The position numbers and the translations under genes were made by a program. From Pseudonocardia oroxyli (GTDB taxonomy: Bacteria; Actinomycetota; Actinomycetes; Mycobacteriales; Pseudonocardiaceae): a stretch of 64,000 nucleotides of DNA. Where the stretch lies: assembly GCF_900102195.1 (NCBI RefSeq), contig NZ_FNBE01000019.1, positions 1 to 64,000 on the forward strand. The letters run 5' to 3'. Each line of letters opens with the position of its first letter. The first letter of the stretch is position 1. This document shows, piece after piece, positions 50,368 through 59,329 of the stretch. The notes under the pieces were generated by a model. That model did no database searches. It was given only the letters and a program-made list of their open reading frames with translations, and was not told where the DNA came from.

Positions 50368-50613
50368 ATGCGACCGGACATCCACCCCGCCTACGGACCC
50401 GTCGTGTACCAGGACCGGTCCACGGGCGACGCGTTCCTCACCCGCTCCACGGCGACGTCGTCGGAGACGATCGAGTGGTCGGACGGACAGACCTACCCGC
50501 TGCTGCGGGTCGACATGACCAGCTACTCGCACCCCTTCTGGACGGGTGCGGCCCGGGTCCTCGACTCCGCGGGCCAGGTCGAGAAGTTCCGCCGCCGCTA
50601 CGGAACGCGCTGA
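50368..50613 (+). CDS. rpmE2: 50S ribosomal protein L31 type B
   Basis: The 81-aa protein starts MRPDIHPAYGPVVYQDRSTG and continues with AFLTRSTATSSETIEWSDGQ, YPLLRVDMTSYSHPFWTGAA and VEKFRRRYG, the pattern of type B L31. It lacks the CxxC zinc motif of type A L31, so it is the zinc-independent form used when zinc is scarce. The start is the ATG after CTGGAGGCC; an ATG 13 codons earlier lies close to the likely Zur box and is rejected. Confidence 0.95.
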   Translation: MRPDIHPAYGPVVYQDRSTGDAFLTRSTATSSETIEWSDGQTYPLLRVDMTSYSHPFWTGAARVLDSAGQVEKFRRRYGTR

Positions 50614-50677
50614 CCGCACACCACGCGCCCGCTCGGGACACCCGCGCGGGCGCGTCGTGCGTTCAGGACCGACTCGG

Positions 50678-51523
50678 TCAGGGCCGGATACCGAAGTCCT
50701 CGGCGGGCACGGGCAGGATCTGTCGGGGCAGCACCTCGGTCGGCACGCCGAAGCGGTCCTGGCGCGGCTTCCACTCCCGCGGATAGCCCAGCGAGGCCTC
50801 GACGAACCGGACCCCGTCCTCGTAGGTGACCCGCGGGATGTGCAGGTGCCCGTAGACGACCGCCTGCGCGCGGTAGCGGACGTGCCAGTCCGCGCTGGCC
50901 GTCGTCCCGCACCACAGCACGAACTCCGGATAGCGCAGCACGTCCGTCGGCAGCCGGGTCAGCGGCCAGTGGTTCACCAGGACCGTGGGGCCCTCGACGG
51001 CGTCGAGCCGGGCCCGGGAGTACGCGACCCGCGCCGCCCCCCAGGCCGCACGGCTCGGGTAGGGGTCCGGGTACAGCAGGTGCTCGTCGGTGCAGACGAC
51101 CCCGGCCCGGTACGCCGCCGCCAGCCCCTCCTCGGGGGTCGAGGTGCCGCGGGGCAGGAACGAGTAGTCGTAGAGCAGGAACAGCGGGGCGATGGTGACC
51201 CCGTCGAACACCGGGAACTCGTCCTCCGGGGTGAGCACGCCGAGTGCCCGGCACTCCTCGACCAGCCGCCGGTACCGGTGCTCGCCGCGCAGGCTCACCG
51301 GGTCCTTGGTGCGCGTCCACAGCTCGTGGTTGCCGGGCACCCAGATCACGCGCGCGAACCGGGCGGCGAGGTCGCGGAGCACGGCGACGACGTCTTCGAC
51401 CTGCTCGGCGACGTCCCCCGCCACGATCAGCCAGTCCCCCGGCTCCCCGGCGAGGGCCTCCGTGACGGCGCGGTTGTCGGGATGGCGCACGTGGAGATCG
51501 CTGACGGCGAGCAGGCGGGGCAC
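50678..51523 (-). CDS. Calcineurin-like metallophosphoesterase
   Basis: The protein (281 aa) has the metal-binding motifs of the calcineurin phosphoesterase fold: AVSDLHVRH at the start, AGDVAE, VPGNHELW, then VLVNHWPL and YGHLHIPR. All five blocks are present, so it should be an active dinuclear-metal phosphoesterase; the substrate is unknown. The start is the GTG of VPRLLAVSD with GACGGGGG upstream; a TTG five codons earlier is an alternative. It is divergent from a cytochrome P450 gene, with about 60 bases between the starts. Confidence 0.9.
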   Translation of the reverse strand: MPRLLAVSDLHVRHPDNRAVTEALAGEPGDWLIVAGDVAEQVEDVVAVLRDLAARFARVIWVPGNHELWTRTKDPVSLRGEHRYRRLVEECRALGVLTPEDEFPVFDGVTIAPLFLLYDYSFLPRGTSTPEEGLAAAYRAGVVCTDEHLLYPDPYPSRAAWGAARVAYSRARLDAVEGPTVLVNHWPLTRLPTDVLRYPEFVLWCGTTASADWHVRYRAQAVVYGHLHIPRVTYEDGVRFVEASLGYPREWKPRQDRFGVPTEVLPRQILPVPAEDFGIRP

Positions 51524-51582
51524 GCCCCCGTCTACCAAATCGTGGTGGCGCGCGCGAACTTACCGGCGGTAACCTCGCGGGC

Positions 51583-52902
51583 ATGGCGGGTTCCAGGGGT
51601 GTGCGCCGGGTGGTCCGATGGGGGCTGCGCCACGGCGTGATGCGACAGATGGTCCGGCGGCAGGCCCGCTCCGGTGAGCTCGGCGGCCGATTGCTGACCG
51701 ACCCCGCGGTGATCGCCGAGCCGTACCCGTTCTACGAGGAGCTGCGCGAGCGCGGCCGGATCGTGGACACCGGGCTCGCGCTCGCGACCGTGGACCACGC
51801 GGTCGCGTCCGAGATGCTCCGCAGCCCGGACTTCGGCACCGGCGGCCGCATGCCCGAGAACCTGCCCGGCTTCGCGAGGACGGCCCTGCGGTTCGGCGGG
51901 GACTGGGCCCTCGGGCCCGCCCAGCCGCCGTCGATGCTGGCCAGCGACCCGCCGGACCACACCCGCTACCGCAAGCTCGTGACCAGGGCGTTCTCCGCCA
52001 AGAAGGTCGCGGCGCTGCGCACCCGCACCGAGGGCATCGCCGAGGAGCTGCTCGACGGGATGGCGCGCGCCGACGGGCCGAGCGACATCGCGGCGGACTT
52101 CGCCGCCCTGCTGCCGGCCACGGTGATCGCCGAGATGCTGGGCGCCCCGCTCGACATGCGCGACCAGTTCCTCGCCTGGGGCGAGGGGGCGGCCCTGAGC
52201 CTCGACGTGGGGCTGTCCTACCGGGAGTTCCGGCGCTCCGAGCGCGACATCGACGCCCTGCACGCCTGGATGCTGGGGCACTTCGAGCGCATCCGCCGCG
52301 AGCCCGGCGAGGACATCCTGTCGTCGCTGGTCGCCGCGCACGGCGAGGAGGCGCTGAGCGAGGACGAGCTGTCCTCGATCGCGATGCTGCTACTCGCCGC
52401 AGGCTTCGAGACCACCGTGAACCTGATCTCCAACGGCGCCGCACTGCTCCTCGAGCACCCGGACCAGGCCGAGCTGCTGCGGGCCGAGCCGCAGCACTGG
52501 GGCACGGCGATCGACGAGATGCTGCGCTACGAGTCGCCGGTGCAGCGCACCGGCCGGGTCGCCTACCGGGACGCGGAGCTGGACGGCGTCCCGGTGAAGC
52601 GCGGCCAGTTCGTGATCGCGCACCTGGGCGGGGCGAACCGGGACCCGAAGGTCTTCGCCGACCCGCTGCGCTTCGACGTCACGCGGGCGGACGCGCACAA
52701 GCACCTCGCCTTCTCCCAGGGCATCCACTTCTGCATCGGCGCCGCCCTCGCGCGGATGGAGGGCGAGGTGGCGCTGCGCGCCCTCGTCGAGCGGTTCCCG
52801 GACATGCGGGCCGCGGGCACCCCCGTCCGCCGCCGGACCAAGCTGCTCCGCGGGTACGCGACCGTGCCCGTGACCCTGGACCGGGCGAGCGTCCCCGCGT
52901 GA
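51583..52902 (+). CDS. Cytochrome P450
   Basis: The 439-aa protein is a soluble bacterial P450. It shows the C-helix region DPPDHTRYRKLVTRAFS, the I-helix oxygen-activation motif AAGFETTVNL near residue 275, the ExxR in DEMLRYESPVQRTGR and the heme-binding loop FSQGIHFCIGAALA with cysteine 384 as thiolate ligand. The substrate is not predictable. The stop TGA overlaps the GTG of an F420/PPOX-type oxidoreductase, so the two are co-expressed. A redox partner gene is not nearby. Confidence 0.95.
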   Translation: MAGSRGVRRVVRWGLRHGVMRQMVRRQARSGELGGRLLTDPAVIAEPYPFYEELRERGRIVDTGLALATVDHAVASEMLRSPDFGTGGRMPENLPGFARTALRFGGDWALGPAQPPSMLASDPPDHTRYRKLVTRAFSAKKVAALRTRTEGIAEELLDGMARADGPSDIAADFAALLPATVIAEMLGAPLDMRDQFLAWGEGAALSLDVGLSYREFRRSERDIDALHAWMLGHFERIRREPGEDILSSLVAAHGEEALSEDELSSIAMLLLAAGFETTVNLISNGAALLLEHPDQAELLRAEPQHWGTAIDEMLRYESPVQRTGRVAYRDAELDGVPVKRGQFVIAHLGGANRDPKVFADPLRFDVTRADAHKHLAFSQGIHFCIGAALARMEGEVALRALVERFPDMRAAGTPVRRRTKLLRGYATVPVTLDRASVPA

Positions 52903-53261
52903 ACCCGCGGTTCCTGCTGCTGACGACGTTCCGGAGGGACGGCACCCCCGTCCCGACGCCGGTGTGGTGCGCGCCGACGGCGGACGGCCGGATCGGCGTG
53001 TGGACCGCCACCGACACGGGCAAGGTCAAGCGGGTGCGGCGCTCCGGCGCGGTCGAGGTCGCCGAGTGCGACCGGCGGGGGAAGCCGCTCGGCCCCGCCG
53101 TGCCCGGCACGGCCGAGATCCTCGACGCCGAGGGCACCCGCGCCGTCCGAGCGGCGGTCATGCGCAAGTACGGCCTGCTCGGCCGCATCCTCGTGACGAC
53201 CAGCCGGGTGTTCCGCGGGGACCGGGGCACCACCGGCTTGGCGGTCGCGCTCGCCCGCTGA
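52899..53261 (+). CDS. PPOX-class F420-dependent oxidoreductase family protein
   Basis: The 120-aa protein has the split-barrel fold of the FMN/F420-binding PPOX group: FLLLTTFRRDGTPVPTPVWC, a glycine turn, IGVWTATDTGKVKRVRRSG and VEVAECDRRGKP, followed by an AVMRKYGLLG helix. Mycobacterial and actinobacterial members bind F420 or related flavins; the reaction here is not known. It starts with GTG inside the P450 stop and ends the two-gene unit. Confidence 0.88.
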   Translation: MNPRFLLLTTFRRDGTPVPTPVWCAPTADGRIGVWTATDTGKVKRVRRSGAVEVAECDRRGKPLGPAVPGTAEILDAEGTRAVRAAVMRKYGLLGRILVTTSRVFRGDRGTTGLAVALAR

Positions 53262-53472
53262 GCGGCGTCCGCCGCCCCGAAGGATCGGGCAGGTCCACCC
53301 GACCGGACCTCGCGCAGCGCGCCGCCGCGGGCTCCGCTGAGCCGAACGGCCGCCCCTGCACCCACCACGACCAGGGGTCCTGCTCCGAACAGGCGCTCCT
53401 CGGCACACCCCGAAACATTGTGATGATCTTCTCCGAACCCCTCGCTGAACGCCACGAGGGTCGGGGGGACAC

Positions 53473-54471
53473 ATGGGCTGGTTCGGTGCTGCGCGCGACC
53501 GGTGGAGCAACCGGTTCGGGGACCGATGGGGACGGCTGGTCCGGTGGCTGGCGCCCCCGCCCGAGCCGGGGCCCGCGCCGGGTCGGGCCGATCTCGGTCG
53601 GCCCGGCGAGAAGGAGCGCAAGCAGTGGGTCCGCCGGTGGTTCCGCCCGAGTCCCCCGGCCGGGGTGTGGCTGTCCGCGGCGCGTCAGATGCGCTGGGGC
53701 GGCTTCCTCGCGCTGCTGGCCCTGTGCCTGCTGGTCGCGGCACCGTGGGGCTTCGCCGCGCTGGTGGGGATCGTCGCGGTGACGCTGTTCACGACGGGGT
53801 TCGTGACCTGGCGGACCTGGCACTTCGCGTTCGCCCACGCCGAGGAGAAACCGACCCACCACCACCTCGACCGCACCCTCGACGCCGACCTCGGTCGGAT
53901 CGCCCAGCAGGCGATGCAACGGTTCCGCGTGACCCCGGACGACCTGCTGCCGGGTCCGACCGGACGCCGCGAGCCGGTCGTCGTCTGCGGGCCCGCGACC
54001 TCGGCGCGGCACCGTCCGGACGACACGACCGCCCGCGTCCTGCGGTTCACGAGGTACGTGGTGGCGGTGGTGTGCGCGACACCGGACCGGCTGCAGGTCC
54101 TGACCGGCACGCTGACGCTGGAGAGCGGCGGGCTGGGCGAGCTCGACACGCACGACGTGCCGTGGCGCCACGTCGCCGCGCTGCGCTGCGCGACGCGCGC
54201 CGCCAAGGAGCTCTCGGCGCACGAGGTCCCCGGCTTCCCGTCCCCGAAGAAGTCCGCGCTGGTCAGCCGCGAGCTCGAGATCAGCGCGACCGACGGCGCC
54301 CACCTGGTGCTCAGCGAGGAGACCACCCAGCCCCGTCCCGTCGAGCTGCGCAGGCCCGTGCCCCTGCTCGACGTCGAAGCCTGGCTGTCCGGTCTCGTCG
54401 CCACTGCGCCGGACCGCACCGGCCCCCGGACCGACCCGGAGCCGGCCGGACCGCGGCGCATGGCGTCCTGA
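53473..54471 (+). CDS. Hypothetical membrane protein with PH-like cytosolic part
   Basis: The 332-aa protein has a basic, tryptophan-rich N-terminal region, two membrane helices at about residues 77-110 (FLALLALCLLVAAPWGFAAL, VGIVAVTLFTTGFV) and a C-terminal soluble domain with several strands (VVAVVCATPDRLQVLTGTLT, LEISATDGAHLVLSEE). I do not recognise the family; bacterial PH-like domains have a similar two-helix plus strand layout. The ATG follows GGGGGGAC. The overlapping frame 29 bases on is a shadow. A shared operon with the deacetylase after it is possible but not shown. Confidence 0.7.
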   Translation: MGWFGAARDRWSNRFGDRWGRLVRWLAPPPEPGPAPGRADLGRPGEKERKQWVRRWFRPSPPAGVWLSAARQMRWGGFLALLALCLLVAAPWGFAALVGIVAVTLFTTGFVTWRTWHFAFAHAEEKPTHHHLDRTLDADLGRIAQQAMQRFRVTPDDLLPGPTGRREPVVVCGPATSARHRPDDTTARVLRFTRYVVAVVCATPDRLQVLTGTLTLESGGLGELDTHDVPWRHVAALRCATRAAKELSAHEVPGFPSPKKSALVSRELEISATDGAHLVLSEETTQPRPVELRRPVPLLDVEAWLSGLVATAPDRTGPRTDPEPAGPRRMAS

Positions 54472-54543
54472 CCCGGTCGCCTTCGGCGTGTCGCGCGCCT
54501 TGAGTCCCCCGGTCGGGTACTACTTCGCTGAACGGAGGGGCGG

Positions 54544-55356
54544 GTGGGGCGCATGAGGCGCAGCGGTGTCTTGACGCGGTCGGCGCCCGCGGACCCCCGG
54601 ACCGCCGAGGGCCTGTTCCGCGGGGCCGCGGCGGACCGGGTGCCCGCCCTGCTGGCGGCGTTGGCGCTCGGGCTGATCGCACCACTCGGCACGCACGTCG
54701 CCGAGCCCGCCCCGGAACCCGCCCCACCGCCGGTCGTCGCGCAGGCCCCGGTGCGGGTGGTGACCCCCGTCGTGCTCACCGACCTGCCCTCGACCGGACC
54801 CGACGACCGCCGCATCGCCCTGACCTTCGACGACGGCCCGGACCCCACCTGGACCCCACAGATCCTGGACCTGCTGATCGCCCACGGCGCCAGGGCCACG
54901 TTCTGCATGGTCGGCGAGCAGATGGCGAAGCATCCCGAGATCGTCGAGCGGGTGGTCAACGCGGGCATGGGGGTCTGCGCGCACAGCCGCACGCACGACG
55001 AGGAGCTGCCGGACAAGGACCCGCAGACCATCGCGGCGGAGATCGGGGACGTCGCCACGCGGGTCCCGGCGGGCACCGTCGTGACCACGTTCCGCGCGCC
55101 GGGCGGGAACTGGAAGCCGAACGTCCTGGACGCGGCGGTGGCCCAGCACCTGCAACCGCTCGGGTGGGCCGTCGACCCCCGGGACTGGAAGAAGCCCGGC
55201 GCCGACGCCGTCGTCGCGGCCGTCGAGAAGCAGATCCACCCCGGCGCGGTGATCCTGCTGCACGACGGCGGCGGGTCCCGCGCGCAGACCGTCGAGGCGC
55301 TGCGGACCCTGCTCCCCCGGCTCGCCGCCCAGGGGTACACGACCGCGCTCCCCTGA
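54544..55356 (+). CDS. Secreted polysaccharide deacetylase (NodB domain)
   Basis: The 270-aa protein has an N-terminal hydrophobic segment near residues 33-52 (ALLAALALGLIAPLGT), a proline-rich linker and a NodB domain from about residue 88. Catalytic motifs are TFDDGPD (general base and metal Asp), the metal pair in CAHSRTHDEEL, and the later FRAPGGNW and ILLHDGGG. It would deacetylate peptidoglycan or another glycan outside the membrane. GGAGG lies directly before the GTG start. Confidence 0.92.
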   Translation: MGRMRRSGVLTRSAPADPRTAEGLFRGAAADRVPALLAALALGLIAPLGTHVAEPAPEPAPPPVVAQAPVRVVTPVVLTDLPSTGPDDRRIALTFDDGPDPTWTPQILDLLIAHGARATFCMVGEQMAKHPEIVERVVNAGMGVCAHSRTHDEELPDKDPQTIAAEIGDVATRVPAGTVVTTFRAPGGNWKPNVLDAAVAQHLQPLGWAVDPRDWKKPGADAVVAAVEKQIHPGAVILLHDGGGSRAQTVEALRTLLPRLAAQGYTTALP

Positions 55357-55408
55357 TCCGGGCGCGGGTGCCTGGACGCCGTCCGCACGCACTGCCACCC
55401 TCGGCGAC

Positions 55409-56767
55409 ATGCCCAGGAACGACGCGCCGATCGCCGCCAACCCGATCTTCGGGTCCGAGCCGATCACGGTGCCGCGCAACGAGCTCTCCGCCGACGGCCT
55501 CGACTCGGACGTCGCGTACCAGATCGTGCACGACGAGCTGATGCTCGACGGCAACGCGCGGCTCAACCTCGCCACCTTCGTCACCACGTGGGGCGAGCCG
55601 CACGTCAGGAGGCTGATGGCGGACTCGCTCGACAAGAACATGATCGACAAGGACGAGTACCCGCGGACCGCCGAGCTCGAACAGCGCTGCGTGAACATGC
55701 TGGGCGACCTCTGGCACGCGCCCGAGCCCGTCGGGTGCTCGACCACCGGGTCGTCCGAGGCCTGCATGCTCGCCGGCCTGGCGCTGAAGCGGCGCTGGCA
55801 GCACCGGCGCCGCGCGGACGGGCTCTCGACGGAGCGGCCGAACATCGTCATGGGCGTCAACGTCCAGATCTGCTGGGAGAAGTTCGCGAACTACTGGGAC
55901 GTCGAGGCGCGGCTGGTCCCGATGTCCGGGGAGCGGCTGCACCTGGGCGCCGCCGAGGCCGTCGCGCTGTGCGACGAGAACACCATCGGCGTGGTCGCCG
56001 TGCTCGGGTCCACGTTCGACGGCAGCTACGAGCCCGTCGCGGAGATCTGCGCGGCCCTCGACCGACTGCAGGCGGAGCGGGGCCTCGACATCCCCGTCCA
56101 CGTCGACGGCGCGTCCGGCGCGATGATCGCCCCGTTCTGCGACCCCGACCTCGTGTGGGACTTCCAGCTCCCCCGGGTCGCGTCGATCAACACCTCCGGG
56201 CACAAGTACGGGCTGGTCTTCCCGGGCGTCGGGTGGGCGCTGTGGCGGGACCGGGCCGCGCTCCCTGAGGACCTGGTGTTCCGGGTGAACTACCTCGGCG
56301 GTGACATGCCGACCTTCGCGCTCAACTTCTCCCGCCCCGGCGGGCAGGTGATCGCGCAGTACTACCAGTTCCTGCGGCTGGGGCGGGCCGGCTACACCCG
56401 CGTGCAGCAGGTCTGTCGGGAGGTCGCGACCTCACTGTCCGCGGGGATCGCCGCGCTCGGGTGCTTCGACCTGCTCACCGACGGGTCCCAGCTGCCGGTG
56501 TTCGCGTTCGTGGTCAAGCCGGGCGAGCCCTTCTCGGTCTTCGACGTCTCCGCCGCCCTGCGCGAGGCGGGCTGGCTGGTCCCCGCCTACACCTTCCCCA
56601 AGGACCGCGAGGACGTCGCCGCGCTGCGGATCGTGGTCCGCAACGGCTTCAGCCACGACCTCGCGGGCCTACTGCTCGACGACCTGACCCGGGCCCTGGA
56701 GCGGCTCCGGAAGCAGACCGCACCGGTCCGCGGGAGCGAGGCGGCGGGTTTCGCCCACGGCACTTGA
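55409..56767 (+). CDS. gadB: Glutamate decarboxylase
   Basis: The 452-aa protein is a PLP-dependent glutamate decarboxylase, converting glutamate to GABA and consuming a proton. It carries LNLATFVTTW, the GSSEACMLAGLALKRRWQ cofactor segment, VHVDGASGAMIAPF and the PLP-lysine motif NTSGHKYGLVFPGVGW with lysine near residue 266. It ends in FSHDLAGLLLDDL, with no long autoinhibitory tail. The start ATG follows CTCGGCGAC, a weak ribosome site. No glutamate/GABA antiporter is beside it. Confidence 0.95.
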   Translation: MPRNDAPIAANPIFGSEPITVPRNELSADGLDSDVAYQIVHDELMLDGNARLNLATFVTTWGEPHVRRLMADSLDKNMIDKDEYPRTAELEQRCVNMLGDLWHAPEPVGCSTTGSSEACMLAGLALKRRWQHRRRADGLSTERPNIVMGVNVQICWEKFANYWDVEARLVPMSGERLHLGAAEAVALCDENTIGVVAVLGSTFDGSYEPVAEICAALDRLQAERGLDIPVHVDGASGAMIAPFCDPDLVWDFQLPRVASINTSGHKYGLVFPGVGWALWRDRAALPEDLVFRVNYLGGDMPTFALNFSRPGGQVIAQYYQFLRLGRAGYTRVQQVCREVATSLSAGIAALGCFDLLTDGSQLPVFAFVVKPGEPFSVFDVSAALREAGWLVPAYTFPKDREDVAALRIVVRNGFSHDLAGLLLDDLTRALERLRKQTAPVRGSEAAGFAHGT

Positions 56768-56776
56768 CAGCTCAAG

Positions 56777-56795
56777 ATAGGCCAGGCTAACTTGA
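56777..56795. promoter_or_regulatory. Orphan DtxR/IdeR-like iron box
   Basis: ATAGGCCAGGCTAACTTGA matches about 14 of 19 positions of the actinobacterial DtxR/IdeR box. It is flanked by the inverted pair GCTCAAG/CTTGAGC, which could fold as a small stem. It lies after the decarboxylase stop and before a terminator, with no gene downstream to regulate. It may be a relic or a chance match. Confidence 0.35.
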
Positions 56796-56835
56796 GCGAG
56801 TCGCTTCGTGGTGGGAGCGGCGCGTCAGTTCGGGA

Positions 56836-56873
56836 GAGAACGGCGGTCCCCCTGCATGGGGACCGCCGTTCTC
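56836..56873. terminator. Bidirectional terminator between convergent genes
   Basis: GAGAACGGCGGTCCCC and GGGGACCGCCGTTCTC form a perfect 16-bp stem with a six-base loop, placed between the convergent decarboxylase and phosphotransferase genes. Confidence 0.85.
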
Positions 56874-56889
56874 GCGTTCGGCGACGAGC

Positions 56890-57930
56890 TCAGGCGAGCA
56901 GCGACACCGCCGCGCGGGCCTGGGCCTCCAGGCCGACCAGCCGGGTGCGGGCGACCTCGGGGCTCTCGGCGCCCTCGCCCATGTGTCCGGCGGCGTAGCG
57001 CGTGTAGACCCCCGCGCCGATGCAGGCCGAGCGCCAGCGCGCGAACGCCTCCCAGTAGGAGGACTCCGCGGCGATCCGGTCGCCCCGCCCGGACCGCTCG
57101 ACGTACCGGGCCAGGACCTCGTCCCGCTCCGGCCAGCCGGGCAGCGTGGTCGGGCCCGAGGTGATCTCGGGGACCGCGTCCCCGGGGCGCCCCCACGAGG
57201 CCAGCAGGTAGCCGAGGTCGGCGAGCGGCTCGCCGAGCGTCGCGAGCTCCCAGTCGAAGATCGCCCCGATGGACCCGTCCGGGCCGAAGCTGAGGTTGCC
57301 GGGCCGGTAGTCGCCGTGCGCGATCGTGGTCTCCTCGACCGCCGGCATGCCCTCGACCAGCAGCCGGTGCCCCTCGTCGATCAGCGCGAGGTCCTCGACT
57401 GCGGAGTCGTGCGCCTGGCGGTGCCAGCGGCGCAACTGCCGCTCGAGGTAGCTGCCGGGGCGCCGCAGCTCCCCCAGCCCGACGGCGTCCGGCTCGACGG
57501 CGTGCAGGGCGGCCAGCACCTCGGCGCAGGCCAGACCGGCCGCCCGGCGGATCTCCTCGGGCATGGCCGCGCCCGCCTCGACGTCCCCGGGCACGACGCC
57601 CTCGACGAACCCCATGAGGAAGAAGTCCGCGCCGAGCACGTCGTGGTCGGCGCAGTACGCGACCGCGGGCGCGACGGGGACGGGGGTGTCGGCCAGGGCC
57701 GCGATGAACCGCCACTCGCGGCTCATGTCGTGCGCCGTGGCCAGCACGCCACCGGTCGGCGGCCTGCGCAGCGCCCAGTCGGTCCCCGCGGCGTCGGTGA
57801 TCCGGTAGGTGAGGTTGGAGTGGCCGCCGGAGATCCGCCGCACCTGCACCGGGGTGGGGATCGACGGCACCTCCGCCCGCAGCCACTCGGCGAGGGCCGC
57901 GGCGGGCACCGGGTCGGTCGAGACGCTCAT
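56890..57930 (-). CDS. APH-family phosphotransferase (ACAD10-like)
   Basis: The 346-aa protein has the aminoglycoside-phosphotransferase/kinase-like fold. It shows GGHSNLTYRI as nucleotide loop, a lysine-poor N-lobe with LRRPP, the Brenner-type catalytic motif HGDYRPGN near residue 205 and FDWELATLGEPLADLGYLL as the DFG-like motif. Members with LRRPP and WELATLGDPLAD are typically paired with acyl-CoA dehydrogenases and act in lipid or acyl metabolism rather than antibiotic resistance. No such partner is next to it here. It is convergent with the decarboxylase. Confidence 0.9.
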   Translation of the reverse strand: MSVSTDPVPAAALAEWLRAEVPSIPTPVQVRRISGGHSNLTYRITDAAGTDWALRRPPTGGVLATAHDMSREWRFIAALADTPVPVAPAVAYCADHDVLGADFFLMGFVEGVVPGDVEAGAAMPEEIRRAAGLACAEVLAALHAVEPDAVGLGELRRPGSYLERQLRRWHRQAHDSAVEDLALIDEGHRLLVEGMPAVEETTIAHGDYRPGNLSFGPDGSIGAIFDWELATLGEPLADLGYLLASWGRPGDAVPEITSGPTTLPGWPERDEVLARYVERSGRGDRIAAESSYWEAFARWRSACIGAGVYTRYAAGHMGEGAESPEVARTRLVGLEAQARAAVSLLA

Positions 57931-57955
57931 CCCCCATACCTACACGAACGATCGC

Positions 57956-58375
57956 TCAGTGGACGAGGGCCTTCAGCAGCCGGTCCGGTTCCAGTGCCGG
58001 GTCGAGCGTCAGGCCGCTGTGCACCGGGCCAGGCCGGACGACGGTGCTGCGCGGGGCCGTCAACCTGCGGAAACGGCGTCCCAGGTCCTCCCCCACGCCC
58101 GGGCCGGAGGCGGCGAGGGCGCCCTCGGTCCGCCGGTCCGCGCGCGCCGCGTCCGGGACCGCGCACACGGCGACGACGGTCTCCAGCAGGTCGGTGATCG
58201 CGTCCGCGTCCGCGTGCGGGTCGAGCGCCGCGAGCCGGGCGCGGTCCAGGTGCACGGCACCGCCGAGGAAGTCTCTCGCCCGGCAGTAGACGAGCACGCC
58301 GGCGTTGATCGTCTCGCCGCGCTCGGGCCGCGGCACGACCTGGAGCACCGCGTACTCGTAGAGGACGCGGCTCAT
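57956..58375 (-). CDS. DUF3037 family protein
   Basis: The 139-aa protein starts MSRVLYEYAVLQVVPRPERG, followed by NAGVLVYCRARDFLGG and LRHRR-type C-terminal motifs (GRRFRRLTAPRSTVV), all typical of DUF3037. The family is nearly always encoded next to a HipA-like kinase, as here. The ATG overlaps the HipA-like stop by four bases. The function is unknown; a substrate or antitoxin-like partner of the kinase is plausible. Confidence 0.9.
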   Translation of the reverse strand: MSRVLYEYAVLQVVPRPERGETINAGVLVYCRARDFLGGAVHLDRARLAALDPHADADAITDLLETVVAVCAVPDAARADRRTEGALAASGPGVGEDLGRRFRRLTAPRSTVVRPGPVHSGLTLDPALEPDRLLKALVH

Positions 58376-59202
58376 CGCCGGACCTTCGGCAGGCGCGCGG
58401 CGAGCCAGGCGGGTGCGCGGCCCTCGCGGGTGATCGGGCGGGGGCGACCGGCGGCGGCCGCCTCCCGCACGCCGGGCAGCCACGCGTCCCGCGCGGCGAC
58501 GCGGGCCGCCAGCGTCTCGACGTAGCGCTCGCGGGCGTCCGGCGGCTCGCCGTCGAGCCACGCGTCCGGCACCTGCGCCACCGCCGCCCGCACGGCGTCC
58601 GCGGTGACGAGCGGCGCGAGCGCGGCGTCCGCGGCGTCGAGGTCCGGGTGCGCGCCGAGGAGGACGTGGTCGGCGGCGTCGAACGGGCGGCGCGCCCAGG
58701 TCTCGGGGTCGGTCCAGGCGTGGTGGAAGGTGAGGGTGGCGCCGTGGTCGATCAGGTAGGGCGTGCGGTGCCAGAGCAGCATGTTGCTGTTGCGCCAGGA
58801 GCGGTCGACGTTGCCGACGAGCGCGTCGAACCACAGCACCCGGCCCGCGAACTCCGACCCCGGGTCGAAGGCCAGTGGGTCGAAGTCGAGCGCGCCCGGC
58901 AGGAAGTCCAGCCCGAGGTTGAGCCCCGGCGAACGGCGCAGCAGCTCCTGGACCTCCTGGTCCGGCTCGGCGAGGCCCAGGTCGGGGTCGAGCTCCACGG
59001 TGACGAGCTCGGGGACCGCGAACCCGAGCGTGCGGGCCAGCTCGCCGACGACGATCTCGGCGACCAGCACCTTCCGGCCCTGCCCCGCGCCGTGGAACTT
59101 GACCACGTAGGTGCCGAGGTCGTCCGCCTCCATCAGGCCGGGGAGGGACCCACCCTCGCGCAGCGGCGCGACGTAGCGGGTCGCGGTGACATGGCGCAGC
59201 AC
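58372..59202 (-). CDS. HipA-like kinase domain protein
   Basis: The 276-aa protein contains the HipA-like kinase core. It shows YVVKFHGAGQGRKVLVAEIV with the nucleotide lysine, VPELVTVELDPDLG, the catalytic WFDALVGNVDRSWRNSNMLL (DxxxxNxDR) and PYLIDHGATLTFHH as the metal Asp motif. It lacks the N-terminal domain of toxin HipA, so it belongs to the shorter group found with DUF3037. The GTG start (LRHVTATRY) is used; a longer frame upstream reads as low-complexity. Toxin activity is not established for this group. Confidence 0.88.
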   Translation of the reverse strand: MLRHVTATRYVAPLREGGSLPGLMEADDLGTYVVKFHGAGQGRKVLVAEIVVGELARTLGFAVPELVTVELDPDLGLAEPDQEVQELLRRSPGLNLGLDFLPGALDFDPLAFDPGSEFAGRVLWFDALVGNVDRSWRNSNMLLWHRTPYLIDHGATLTFHHAWTDPETWARRPFDAADHVLLGAHPDLDAADAALAPLVTADAVRAAVAQVPDAWLDGEPPDARERYVETLAARVAARDAWLPGVREAAAAGRPRPITREGRAPAWLAARLPKVRR

Positions 59203-59329
59203 CCCGTCATGGTCCCCCGCGGGCGGGCCGCACGGCGGGCCGGGGTAGCGGTGCACGAAGGCCCCGGCCCCGCCGCGGTCGCGGACGGCGGGCCCGGGGC
59301 CTGCGCGAGAGGTGGTCGACCCGCAGAGA

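Noticed and set aside
56777..56795. Iron-box as a working regulator site
   Set aside because: There is no gene downstream and a strong terminator follows. It is kept only as a weak site and not counted as a finding.
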